64,000 nt of DNA. It comes from Bordetella parapertussis (GTDB taxonomy: Bacteria; Pseudomonadota; Gammaproteobacteria; Burkholderiales; JACQAP01). Below the pieces are notes generated by a model. That model was not told the DNA's origin. It saw nothing but the letters and a program-made list of their open reading frames with translations, and searched no databases. Both the position numbers and the translations under genes were made by a program. Positions 33,680 to 42,476 of this stretch are shown piece after piece. The stretch covers positions 48,813-112,812 of the forward strand of contig CAMDKM010000007.1 of the NCBI GenBank assembly GCA_945900965.1, read 5' to 3'. The first letter of the stretch is position 1; the number at the start of each line of letters is the position of its first letter.

Positions 33680-34509
33680 TGGCGGGACGCCGGCTGCTTG
33701 CCACCGTGCTGACCATCACTCTGACAGGATGCACGCACCTATTCTTTCAACCGCACCGGTCGAAAGTTCTAACGCCTGACAATTTCGGGCTGACCTATGA
33801 GGAAGTGTCCTTTCAGTCGGCCGATAATATCGAGCTGTTCGGCTGGTTCCTTCCTGCCACGCAGGATGCCGCGGGCACCATTCTTTTTCTGCATGGCAAC
33901 GCCGAAAACATCAGTACCCATATTTCCGCCGTGGTCTGGCTTCCCGAAGCAGGGTTTAATGTTTTTCTATTCGATTACCGCGGTTACGGCGCTTCCGCGG
34001 GCAGCCCCTCTCTTGCCGGCGCACAGAAGGATATAGATGCTGCAATGTGTACGCTGCTTGAGCGCACGGACATCGACACCTACCGCGTTGTGGTCTATGG
34101 TCAGAGCCTGGGCGGGGCATTGGCGGCATACAACATCGCCCTTTCTCCGTATCGAAATCACGTTCGCGCATTGATTGTCGACAGCACATTTTCGAGTTAT
34201 ACCGGCATTACCCGGGAAAAACTGGCCTCGATATGGCTGACCTGGCCCTTCCAGTGGCTGGCGTCGGTCAGTGTCGATGAAAACTACAGTCCTCTGCCGA
34301 CAATCAAGAAGATCAGCCCGATCCCGCTGCTGGTGATCCATGGCGATCAAGACGCGATTGTGCCGGTGCATCACGGGCGGCGGCTCTACGATGCGGCGCT
34401 GGAACCGAAACAACTTTGGGTAATCCCGGAAACCGGGCATATTCAAGCCGTACGGCAAAGTTCGTTGCGCGAGCGGTTCATCGCATACTTGCACGAGGTG
34501 CTGAAATAA
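33640..34509 (+). CDS. Lipoprotein alpha/beta hydrolase
   Basis: 289 residues from the TTG at 33640, which overlaps the end of the previous gene and has AGGAG eight bases upstream; an in-frame GTG at 33679 is an alternative. Signal peptide with lipobox LTITLTGC. The alpha/beta hydrolase fold shows the oxyanion HGNAEN, nucleophile GQSLGG, acid in HGDQDAIVP and histidine in ETGHIQA. The FrsA/BEM46-like group has esterase or peptidase activity. Probably anchored to the envelope. The PDZ lipoprotein gene follows one base after the stop. Confidence 0.87.
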   Translation: MELRSDIPASLFLVAGRRLLATVLTITLTGCTHLFFQPHRSKVLTPDNFGLTYEEVSFQSADNIELFGWFLPATQDAAGTILFLHGNAENISTHISAVVWLPEAGFNVFLFDYRGYGASAGSPSLAGAQKDIDAAMCTLLERTDIDTYRVVVYGQSLGGALAAYNIALSPYRNHVRALIVDSTFSSYTGITREKLASIWLTWPFQWLASVSVDENYSPLPTIKKISPIPLLVIHGDQDAIVPVHHGRRLYDAALEPKQLWVIPETGHIQAVRQSSLRERFIAYLHEVLK

Positions 34510-34510
34510 C

Positions 34511-36781
34511 ATGGAAATGAAGCGGGTTGACGGGATGGCCTTAATCGCCTCGGCATCGGTGCTGTTTCTGTTTGTTGGGTGCGCCAGTAAGCAAAAATCG
34601 CCTGACGCGGAGAAGCCGCTCGAACAAGTTACCCATCATGAGAAAGCGGACGGGACTCCCTACGCGGGACTATGGCTGGATAGCGCAAAAGAAGGTGGTG
34701 CACTGGTTCGCGGCGTGATGGCTGGACCGGCCGCCATCGCGGGGATCTTGCGCGGAGATCGCATCCTTCGTATCGAAGGCGTCGAGGTCGATGCAGCTCG
34801 GGCGCATGCAATGATCGGTGCATCCTTGCCGGGAAACCGGCGGATTTTTGATGTCTTGCGCGACGGCAAGCCGTTAACCATCGAAGTATGGATCGGTTCG
34901 CGCGATCGCTGGGCCGGGCCGTCGAACTACCCGGCAATGGTTCGCAATGCGGACATTCCACCGAACGAAATCGCACCGAAGTCTCACCCGATCATCGATC
35001 AGGCGCTTTCGGCAGCCCCGGACCTATTGCCGGTCAACCAGCGCCTGGACTCCATGTTTGCCGATCTGGCCCGCAGTGATGCTGGCAACCACAAGCTGCC
35101 GCTGATGCGGGCGGCCTTTCGGCGGCCGACGACGGTGGAAGACTGGCGCGACGAATTGGTGTCGCGCATGCGAGTACCAGCGGGTGACCGGCACGCGGTA
35201 TTTCTGAGCATCTGCAAAACACTGGCGCTAATCTGCCCCGCGGTGTTGAACCAGCCTGAGCGCCACGCATCCACGCTTGCACAGTTCGCCGCGGCCATCT
35301 CCGCCGAAAATCGAAACGTGCGGGAGATTTTTCGCAATACCGAAGATGGTCGGGCGCAGACGATTGCCGACATGCAGTATCTGTTGCAAACCGTCTCCAC
35401 CGAACAAACCTTGGTGGGGCAACCGGAAGATTTGCGCGGCATTCGCGCCATGCAACTCAGTATGCGGGTGGATCTTTCCGCGCTGCTTGCCGTCAGCGTG
35501 CGCTTGCTCGACATTGCTTCGTATTTGCCGACTTCCGCGCCCCCCTCGCGCAAACTACCCGCCGCGCTGCGTGGTGCAGTGGAGGGCGAGGTTGTCGATT
35601 ACGTCGAAGTGGATGGCGGGTATGCCGTTATCGGTGGTGCCGGGTCCAATCGCTACGACATGACCAAAATTTATGCAGTGATCGATCTCGCCGGCAATGA
35701 CACCTACCGGTGGGGCGACGGCATTCCCCTGGAGACCCAGACCGTGATCGATATGCAAGGCAATGATCGCTATGTAGCCTCGCGTGGCGGGCCCGCCGCA
35801 GGCTGGCTGGGGGTGTCGATATTGATCGACCACGCCGGCAACGATCACTATGAAAGTGCCCTCGGCGGCTGCGGCGCGGGCGCACTCGGCGTCGGCCTGT
35901 TATTCGACGATGCCGGCACCGACACCTACCAATGCGCCGCGTGGTCGCTGGGTGCGGCGGCCTACGGCGCGGGTGCCCTAATCGACAGCGGAGCGGAAAC
36001 GGACGTCCATGTATCCCATACGTTCAGCCAGGGTGTGGGTGGACCGCGCGGCTTTGGGCTGCTGTTGGACGCTGACGGCGACGACCTGTATCGCGCCAAT
36101 GGTCCGGTACCTTCCATTTATGGCACACCGGGTTCATACATGGCCTTCAGTCAGGGTGTGGGTGTCGGCATCCGTCCATATGACTTCGGCGGCGTCGGCG
36201 CCCTGGTCGATCTGGGCGGAAACGATCGTTATGAAGGTGGCGAATTCAGCCAGGGCGGCGGCTACTTCTGGGGCATCGGCCTGCTGCACGACGCATCCGG
36301 CAATGATCTGTACTACGGGAATCGCTACGCCCAGGGTTTCGCCGCGCACCAGGCCTTCGGCATGCTCTCCGACATCAAGGGCGATGACATCTACTGGTCG
36401 ATGACCGCCGCTGGGCAAGGCGTGGCCTGGGATCAATCAATAGCAATCTTGTTCGACGGCGCGGGCAACGACGTTTATCAAGCCGATGCATTGAGCCAGG
36501 GCGCTGCCGCCCAGCAGTCCATTGCAATACTGCACGATGTTTCCGGAGATGACATATATCGGGCCTACGGCGAAGACGCACAAGGCGCGGCGGGCGACAA
36601 CAGCTATCATTTTTCGAACGACGATCCGATCCATAGTCTCGGCGTATTGCTCGACGAAAGCGGCACGGATCGATATTCCACCGGGCTGCGCAATGCCGAA
36701 CAGCGAATGCGCAACATTTCCACCAATGCAAACGGTGCGGCAATCGCCGGGGTATCCATGGATCGGGAATCTAGGCCATAA
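34511..36781 (+). CDS. Lipoprotein with PDZ domain and twelve GND-type repeats
   Basis: 756 residues. Lipobox FLFVGCAS, then a PDZ-like domain at about residues 50-120 (GALVRGVMAGPAAIAGILRG, GDRILRIEGVEV), a helical middle region, and from about residue 390 to 722 twelve copies of a motif [AL]xxDxxG(N/D/T)DxY, for example IDLAGNDTY, IDMQGNDRY, LFDDAGTDTY, LHDASGNDLY, LLDESGTDRY, spaced about 20-40 residues, many followed by QG. The regular aspartates suggest a calcium-binding beta-solenoid-like repeat. No named family. Last gene of the operon with the DUF4105 and hydrolase genes. Confidence 0.8.
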   Translation: MEMKRVDGMALIASASVLFLFVGCASKQKSPDAEKPLEQVTHHEKADGTPYAGLWLDSAKEGGALVRGVMAGPAAIAGILRGDRILRIEGVEVDAARAHAMIGASLPGNRRIFDVLRDGKPLTIEVWIGSRDRWAGPSNYPAMVRNADIPPNEIAPKSHPIIDQALSAAPDLLPVNQRLDSMFADLARSDAGNHKLPLMRAAFRRPTTVEDWRDELVSRMRVPAGDRHAVFLSICKTLALICPAVLNQPERHASTLAQFAAAISAENRNVREIFRNTEDGRAQTIADMQYLLQTVSTEQTLVGQPEDLRGIRAMQLSMRVDLSALLAVSVRLLDIASYLPTSAPPSRKLPAALRGAVEGEVVDYVEVDGGYAVIGGAGSNRYDMTKIYAVIDLAGNDTYRWGDGIPLETQTVIDMQGNDRYVASRGGPAAGWLGVSILIDHAGNDHYESALGGCGAGALGVGLLFDDAGTDTYQCAAWSLGAAAYGAGALIDSGAETDVHVSHTFSQGVGGPRGFGLLLDADGDDLYRANGPVPSIYGTPGSYMAFSQGVGVGIRPYDFGGVGALVDLGGNDRYEGGEFSQGGGYFWGIGLLHDASGNDLYYGNRYAQGFAAHQAFGMLSDIKGDDIYWSMTAAGQGVAWDQSIAILFDGAGNDVYQADALSQGAAAQQSIAILHDVSGDDIYRAYGEDAQGAAGDNSYHFSNDDPIHSLGVLLDESGTDRYSTGLRNAEQRMRNISTNANGAAIAGVSMDRESRP

Positions 36782-36818
36782 TCTCGGCGGACCCACGGAA
36801 CAGTACAACGCAGGGCAA

Positions 36819-37070
36819 TGGGGTCAGACTCCCATGACACCACCTTGACCGGATGCCGTGACAACTACGGTACGCAGCCCGTATGGAGCGCAGCGCAATC
36901 CGGGTATTGGACCGCAACTGTGCATTTCCCCCGTATTCCGCTGCGCTCCATACGGGCTACGTACTGCGCCTTACTTGGCGCAAGCGCCGTATTCTCGAGC
37001 AAAGGCGCTTAAGTTAGCGCCATGGGTGCCTGATCCCATTATCTGGGTGGCTGACCCCATTATCTCCGTC
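36819..37070. repeat. Composite repeat region with a long REP-like hairpin
   Basis: The core is an inverted repeat: 36870-36904 and 36930-36964 are complementary at 32 of 35 positions around a 25-base loop; the arms carry CCCGTATGGAGCGCAGCG. The flanks hold AATGGGGTCAG (about 36818) and two inverse copies of the same kind (GATCCCATTATCT near 37034, GACCCCATTATCT near 37053), similar to the ends of the element at 27.0 kb. No gene is visible between 36782 and 37113. Confidence 0.85.
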
Positions 37071-37113
37071 AAGTGCCTTTTCCGGGCTCAAGACTCTCGC
37101 AGCATCCACACTG

Positions 37114-37914
37114 TCAGCCGATCCGCACCAATGCTCCGCCGTCCACTGGCAAAGCCACACCAGTAATGAAGTTCGCTTCGTCGGAAGCCAGAAATAGCGC
37201 GGCATTTGCAACGTCCCATGCGGTTCCCATCTTGCCGCGTAGCGGCACTTTGGCGTCGCGCTCCGCGGCGATGGTCGCGCGGCTCTTGCCGATGGCGCTT
37301 GCACGCGTGTCCACAGCCATGGGGGTATTCATGAGTCCGGGCAGGATGACATTGGCGCGGACGCCGTAGGCGGCATTCTGCAACGCGAGCTGCTGGGTGA
37401 AGGCGATCATGGCGGCCTTGGTGGCTTTGTAAACGACGAGCGGATAATCGATCCAGGACGCGATGGAGGAGATGTTGAGGATGACTCCGCTGCGCTGCTC
37501 GCGCATGATGGGGATAACGTGTTTGCAGGCCATTATGGTTCCGCGCAGGTTGATGGCGCTGACGCGGTCAAATATTTCTTCGGTCAATTCGAGCAGCGGG
37601 GCGTCGCCCCCCGCGATACTGACGCCGACATTGTTGTGCAGGATGTCGATGCGGCCCCATCGCTTATGCGCGAATTTCACCGCTTCGGCCAGCGTGGCTT
37701 CTTTGGTGACATCCGCCGCGAAAGGGACACACTCCGCGCCTTCCTTCATGACCATCGCCGCTGTCTCTTTGGCAGACTCGATGTCTCGATCCACCGCAAG
37801 AATTTTCGCGCCTTCCCGGGCAAAACGAATAGCGGTGGCGCGGCCATTGCCGATGCCTTCTCCCGGGCTCTGCCCGGCGCCGACGATGATGGCTATTTTT
37901 TCTTTGAGACGCAT
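37114..37914 (-). CDS. SDR-family oxidoreductase (NNVG subtype), second copy
   Basis: 266 residues. Cofactor loop GAGQSPGEGIGNG, central NNVG, catalytic Ser and YxxxK in SSIASWIDYPLVVYKATKA, C-terminal ITGVALPVDGG. AGGAG lies eight bases before the ATG. It is a paralogue of the SDR at 3391-4206 with the same unusual GxGIGNG loop and NNVG. Its substrate is unknown. It lies alone between two repeat regions. Confidence 0.87.
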   Translation of the reverse strand: MRLKEKIAIIVGAGQSPGEGIGNGRATAIRFAREGAKILAVDRDIESAKETAAMVMKEGAECVPFAADVTKEATLAEAVKFAHKRWGRIDILHNNVGVSIAGGDAPLLELTEEIFDRVSAINLRGTIMACKHVIPIMREQRSGVILNISSIASWIDYPLVVYKATKAAMIAFTQQLALQNAAYGVRANVILPGLMNTPMAVDTRASAIGKSRATIAAERDAKVPLRGKMGTAWDVANAALFLASDEANFITGVALPVDGGALVRIG

Positions 37915-37936
37915 GACTGTTCTCCTCTAAAAGATA

Positions 37937-38112
37937 GGATCGAAGATCGAGGGTCGGGAAAGCAGGGGCTAGCGACTAGGGGCTTGGGGCTAGGTATCGG
38001 GATTGAGGATTGAGGATCGGGGATCGAGGGGTGGAGCGCCGCAAGGCGGCGCAATTGTATTTTTACCGTTCACCGATTACCGTTCGCCGTTCACAGCCTT
38101 TTGACCGTTCAC
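37937..38112. repeat. Compound heptamer array with drifting units
   Basis: Fourteen G-rich units in exact 7-bp register from 37937 to 38034: GGATCGA, AGATCGA, GGGTCGG, GAAAGCA, GGGGCTA, GCGACTA, GGGGCTT, GGGGCTA, GGTATCG, GGATTGA x2, GGATCGG, GGATCGA, GGGGTGG. Then a C-rich block at 38067-38094 (CGTTCAC, CGATTAC, CGTTCGC, CGTTCAC) and GCCTTTTGACCGTTCAC at 38096-38112, a 17-bp exact match to 28190-28206. It lies between the SDR start and the qmcA stop. Confidence 0.95.
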
Positions 38113-38171
38113 TGCCTTTGACCCGTTCACCGCTCATCATTCATCCCCCTCACCGCGCACTTTCTTGTCCA

Positions 38172-39182
38172 TTAACTCTTCGCGGTTTTCACGACCGTGT
38201 CCACCCCCGATTTGGCTCTTTCGAGCACGGTCATGGCGCTGGCGATGAAACTCGCTGCATCGTTCAAATTCGAGGGGATGATCAGCGTATTGCCTGCCTT
38301 GGCAAGCTCCTTGAAAGCGGCGACGTAGAGTTCTGCGACTTTGAGGTTGGCCGCGCTCAGTCCTTCGGCGGTACCGATGGCCTGACCGACCACCCTCACC
38401 GCCTCGGCCTGGGCCTCGGCGATCATTTTGATGGCGCCGGCTTCGCCTTGCGCCTTGTTGATCTGCGCGGTTTTGTCGCCTTCGGAGGAAAGGATCTTGG
38501 CCTGTTTCTCCCCATCGGCCAGATTGATCTCTTCCTGACGCTGACCTTCGGATTTGGCGATCAGCGCGCGTTTCTCGCGTTCGGCGGTAATCTGCGCCTG
38601 CATGGATCGCAGAATGGCTTCCGGCGGGGTAAGGTTCTTGATTTCGTAACGCAACACTTTCACGCCCCAAGTACGGCCGGCTTCGTCGAGCACGGCGACA
38701 ACCTGTTTGTTCATTTCGTCGCGACTCTCGAAAGTCTTGTCCAGTTCCATCTTGCCGACTTCGCTGCGTAACGTAGTCTGCGCAAGCTGGGTGATCGCCA
38801 GCACATAATCCGATGTGCCATAACTCGCGAGCTTCGGATCGGTAACCTGAAAATAAATGATGCCGTCCACCGATAGCTGCGTGTTGTCGCGGGTGATACA
38901 GGTCTGCTCCGGCACATCGAGCGGCACCTCTTTCAGAGAATGATGGTACGCCACCCGGTCGACAAAGGGCACGATGATGTTCAGGCCGGGCTCCAGAGTT
39001 GCGTGAAATTTTCCAAGACGTTCCACCACCCAGGCGTTCTGCTGTGGCACGACGCGCACGCCCTCGATGATAAACACTACCGCCAGCGCGACAATAAAAA
39101 ATGGCACCGCATAACCTTGGGTGGGCGGGTAGGAAAAGATGAATGCCGAAAGTATGGCGACGACAACGAATTTGACGAACAT
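38172..39182 (-). CDS. qmcA: SPFH-domain membrane protein QmcA/stomatin type
   Basis: 336 residues from ATG 39182 (GAGGGGG upstream). One membrane helix near residues 20-40 (FFIVALAVVFIIEGV), then the SPFH/PHB domain (WVVERLGKFHATLEPGLNII, RDNTQLSVDGIIYFQVTDP) and a long coiled-coil with TAEREKRALIAKSEGQRQEE. Such proteins form membrane cages or microdomains around FtsH-type proteases. It follows the nfeD gene on the same strand, the usual pair. Confidence 0.93.
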   Translation of the reverse strand: MFVKFVVVAILSAFIFSYPPTQGYAVPFFIVALAVVFIIEGVRVVPQQNAWVVERLGKFHATLEPGLNIIVPFVDRVAYHHSLKEVPLDVPEQTCITRDNTQLSVDGIIYFQVTDPKLASYGTSDYVLAITQLAQTTLRSEVGKMELDKTFESRDEMNKQVVAVLDEAGRTWGVKVLRYEIKNLTPPEAILRSMQAQITAEREKRALIAKSEGQRQEEINLADGEKQAKILSSEGDKTAQINKAQGEAGAIKMIAEAQAEAVRVVGQAIGTAEGLSAANLKVAELYVAAFKELAKAGNTLIIPSNLNDAASFIASAMTVLERAKSGVDTVVKTAKS

Positions 39183-39237
39183 GGTGCCCCCTCTGTTGAG
39201 ATTGGGTAACGGACTGTTTCTGCGCCGGGCCACGGTT

Positions 39238-39666
39238 TCAGGCGGATCGGCTTGACGAGACTTTCAGGCGGCTGCCTTCAACGCCGGCAACAAACAAGAC
39301 GGCGCCAGGCGCAACCTTGTCGGTGCCGAGGACTTCGGCATCCCAGTCCGTGTCGCGGTAACGCACTCGGGCGATGCGTTGGGCTTCGTTAACCCAAGAC
39401 GTGTGCACAACTGTCTGCCCGAGATCCATTTGATTCTCCGCCGCAGGTCCCGAAGTGGATTTCTTGCGCTGGATAAGCAAGACAGAGCCCGCCACCGCAG
39501 TGGCAGAGGCAATCAGCGCCTGCACCAAAAATGGACCACCCAACCAGGCCGCCAGCGAGCCCACCCCGGCCGCGATACCGAGAATCAGCAGAAAGAAAGT
39601 GCCAGTGAGAAGTTCGACAATCACCAGCACCAACGCAAGTAAAAACCAACCCAATTCCATCGACAT
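39238..39666 (-). CDS. nfeD: NfeD-family membrane protein
   Basis: 142 residues with three membrane helices (FLLALVLVIVELLTGTFFLL, GIAAGVGSLAAWLGG, ALIASATAVAGSVLLI) and a C-terminal OB-fold domain (GQTVVHTSWVNEAQRIARVR, WDAEVLG). This is the short NfeD1b type that partners with stomatin/QmcA proteins in membrane quality control. The qmcA gene follows after 55 bp. Confidence 0.92.
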   Translation of the reverse strand: MSMELGWFLLALVLVIVELLTGTFFLLILGIAAGVGSLAAWLGGPFLVQALIASATAVAGSVLLIQRKKSTSGPAAENQMDLGQTVVHTSWVNEAQRIARVRYRDTDWDAEVLGTDKVAPGAVLFVAGVEGSRLKVSSSRSA

Positions 39667-39720
39667 TGTGAAACCTCCTGTTGAGGTTCAATTATGGATT
39701 ACGGGGACTGCCGATCAGTC

Positions 39721-42147
39721 TCAGGCTGCGACCGCGGCAACGTTCAGCCTCAGCGGCATCTTGAGTTTTTCCGGCAATACGCGACCCATCCGGGCACGCT
39801 TGAGAATGTGATGTGCAAGTTTGGTGCCGGAGATCGTGAGGGATTTTTCCTTGCCGGTGCGCGACACGATACCGCTGACCTCGATGGTTTGTCGATTCGA
39901 CACGGCCGCTGCGGCCAGTTTCTCGCCTTCATCCAAGCCCATGAGTATCATGCCACGGCCCTTGGCCATGATCTTCAACTCCTCGATTGCAAACAATAGC
40001 AGCTTGCCGTTTTCCGACAGGGTTGCAACGTAATTACCGGGAGCGTCTTCATACACCTGTGGCGCAATCGGCGTATGGCCTTCGTCCACCGACATGAATT
40101 CGCGACCCGCCTTGCGATTGGAGACCATATCGCGAATGCTCGAAAGAAAGCCGTAGCCCGCTGTGGTCGCTACCAGCACTTTGATGTCCGGTTTGCCGCC
40201 CAGGCAATAAAGAATATGCGCGCCATCCTGGATTTCCACCAGCGAGGAGGCCGGGGCACCGTCGCCGCGCGCCGGCGGCAATTGGGCCGCTTCGACGCTG
40301 TAGGCGCGTCCCTTCGAATCGAGAAAGATGACCGGATCCACGGTACGGCATTTGATCAGCGATTGCAGCGCGTCGCCTTCCTTGAAGGAGAGCGCGGCCG
40401 AATCGACTTCCCAGCCCTGACGCGCGCGCACCCAGCCCTTCTTTGAAAAAATCACCGTCAAGGGCTCGTCGATCACCGGCGTGTCGATTTCGGCTTTTTC
40501 GGCTTCTTCTATGCGGGTGCGGCGTTTGTCGCCGAAAGTCTTCACGTCGGCTTCGATTTCGGTGACCACCAGATCTTCGAGGACTGCGCGATCCTTGAGA
40601 ATCCTGTCAAGACTCTTCTGTTCTTTTTGCAGTTCTTTCAATTCCTGCTCAACTTTGATGTGTTCGAGCTTCGCCAGTTGCCGCAGGCGTATCTCAAGAA
40701 TATCCTCTGCCTGGCGTTCTGATAGTTTGAAAGCCCTGATCAGATCAGCCTTGGGTTCATCCGCATTACGGATGATTTTGATGACTTTGTCCACGTTGAG
40801 CAGGACCAGCAGCCGGCCTTCGAGGACATGCATGCGGTCGAGCACCTGGGTGAGCCGATGCTGCGTACGACGAGTGACAGTCGCGAGACGGAATCGAGTC
40901 CATTCTGCAACAATGTCGCGCAGATTCTTGCCGGTCGGCCGCCCGTCCAGGCCAACCATGACCAGATTCATGGAAACATTGGTCTCCAGACTGGTCTTAG
41001 CCAGCAACAGATTGACGAATTCCGTTTCGTCTACCTTTGAAGTCTTGGGCTCGAATACCAGCCTGACTGGATGCGTACGATCGGACTCATCGCGCGCCTT
41101 GTCGAGCATCGACAGCATCAGACTCTTTTCGCGCGTTTGTTCGGGCGTCAAAGACTTCTTGCCGGGCTTTGCCTGCGGATTGGTGATCCCTTCTACTTCC
41201 TCCAGCACCTTGCGGGCGGAAGCACCCGGGGGCAGTTCGTATACCACCATCTGCCACTGGCCGCGCGCCAGGCGTTCAATGTTCCAGCGCGCGCGTACGC
41301 GCACGGATCCGCGCCCGGAGGTATAGGCATCCTTGAGTTCGGCGCGCGGCGTGATGATCTGCGCGCCACCCGGGAAATCCGGCCCCTTGATATGTCTCAT
41401 CAACCCGGCGATGGACAGATCCGGATCGCGAATCATCGCGATCGCCGCGTTGGCGACTTCGTTCAGGTTGTGGCTGGGAATTTCCGTCGCCATGCCGACT
41501 GCGATGCCGGAGGCACCATTGAGCAACACCACCGGCAAGCGCGCGGGCAAAACGACAGGCTCCTGCCGCGTGCCATCGTAATTGGGCGCGAAATCCACGG
41601 TGCCCATATCGAGTTCGGCGAGCAGTACTTCGGCAAAGCGAGTCAGCCGCGCCTCGGTATAGCGATAGGCCGCGGCTTCGTCGCCATCGCGCGAGCCGAA
41701 GTTGCCTTCGCCGTCGATCAGGGGATAACGCAGCGTGAAATTTTGCGCCAGCCGCACCAGCGCGTCGTACACCGACTGGTCGCCGTGCGGATGCAGCTTG
41801 CCCAATACATCCCCCACCACAGCCGCCGATTTGGTGCGCTTGGTGCCGGCCCGGGTGCCGCTTTCCCACATGGAATACAGGATGCGGCCCTGCACCGGTT
41901 TCTGCCCGTCGCCCACCCTCGGCAGAGCGCGGTCTTTGACCGTGGCAATGGCGTATTGCAGATACTGCGTGGAGGCGTATTTGCCCAGCGGCAGCGTGCC
42001 GCCGAATTCACCCGACATCGGCGCGAAATGCGGCGGCAGCGTGCCGCCACCGCCGCCGGTTTTTGCCGGCGCCGCCACGTCCTTGGTTTTTTTATTCTCC
42101 GCGACAACCGTGTCGCCGTCGCCGAACAAATCCGGTTGATCCGCCAT
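39721..42147 (-). CDS. parC: DNA topoisomerase IV subunit A
   Basis: 808 residues. The catalytic tyrosine is in AAAYRYTEARLTRFAE, with the quinolone-resistance region around GKLHPHGDQSVYDALVRLAQ (Asp and Gly where resistance mutations occur elsewhere). Five-bladed C-terminal propeller after about residue 500. ParC lacks the GyrA box, as expected. It decatenates daughter chromosomes with ParE. Its leader, including the likely GAGG ribosome site, lies inside a repeat (42150-42213). Confidence 0.95.
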   Translation of the reverse strand: MADQPDLFGDGDTVVAENKKTKDVAAPAKTGGGGGTLPPHFAPMSGEFGGTLPLGKYASTQYLQYAIATVKDRALPRVGDGQKPVQGRILYSMWESGTRAGTKRTKSAAVVGDVLGKLHPHGDQSVYDALVRLAQNFTLRYPLIDGEGNFGSRDGDEAAAYRYTEARLTRFAEVLLAELDMGTVDFAPNYDGTRQEPVVLPARLPVVLLNGASGIAVGMATEIPSHNLNEVANAAIAMIRDPDLSIAGLMRHIKGPDFPGGAQIITPRAELKDAYTSGRGSVRVRARWNIERLARGQWQMVVYELPPGASARKVLEEVEGITNPQAKPGKKSLTPEQTREKSLMLSMLDKARDESDRTHPVRLVFEPKTSKVDETEFVNLLLAKTSLETNVSMNLVMVGLDGRPTGKNLRDIVAEWTRFRLATVTRRTQHRLTQVLDRMHVLEGRLLVLLNVDKVIKIIRNADEPKADLIRAFKLSERQAEDILEIRLRQLAKLEHIKVEQELKELQKEQKSLDRILKDRAVLEDLVVTEIEADVKTFGDKRRTRIEEAEKAEIDTPVIDEPLTVIFSKKGWVRARQGWEVDSAALSFKEGDALQSLIKCRTVDPVIFLDSKGRAYSVEAAQLPPARGDGAPASSLVEIQDGAHILYCLGGKPDIKVLVATTAGYGFLSSIRDMVSNRKAGREFMSVDEGHTPIAPQVYEDAPGNYVATLSENGKLLLFAIEELKIMAKGRGMILMGLDEGEKLAAAAVSNRQTIEVSGIVSRTGKEKSLTISGTKLAHHILKRARMGRVLPEKLKMPLRLNVAAVAA

Positions 42148-42149
42148 TT

Positions 42150-42213
42150 AACTTCTACCTCGCCACCTCATCCCTACCCTCTCCCGCCGCACGCGGCGGA
42201 GTGGGAGTCCTGA
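42150..42213. repeat. Hairpin repeat, copy 1, in the parC leader
   Basis: CTTCTACCTCGCCACCTCA, then a CTCTCCCGCCG...CGGCGGAGTGGGAG hairpin. It is a direct repeat of 42317-42380 and ends 2 bp upstream of the parC start codon, so the parC ribosome site (GAGG on the minus strand) belongs to the repeat. Confidence 0.85.
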
Positions 42214-42316
42214 GGTGTTTCCATAGGGTTTGTCTTTAGTACCAAATTACTCTGCAATCTTTGAATGCATTGAATTCTGTTTCGATGCACGATCCTCGAT
42301 CCTCTAACTTCATTGC

Positions 42317-42380
42317 TTCTACCTCGCCACCTCACCCCCGCCCTCTCCCCCGCAAGCGGCGGAGAGGGGATTCCGAGGAT
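42317..42380. repeat. Hairpin repeat, copy 2
   Basis: Direct repeat of 42150-42213 with the same CTTCTACCTCGCCACCTCA start and a CTCTCCCCCGC...GCGGCGGAGAGG hairpin. On the minus strand it places GAGGTAGAAG in front of an ATG at 42313 that opens a 25-codon frame; this frame could be a leader peptide or a chance product of the duplication. Heptamer-like words (CTCGCTCCTCGATCC) fill 42450-42475 next to the parE stop. Confidence 0.8.
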
Positions 42381-42476
42381 TTTTTTAATTTTTTTGTATT
42401 GGGTCCCGTGCGCGTGCGCGGCGATCGTTACGGCTCTTCATTATTTTTCCCTCGCTCCTCGCTCCTCGATCCTGCT

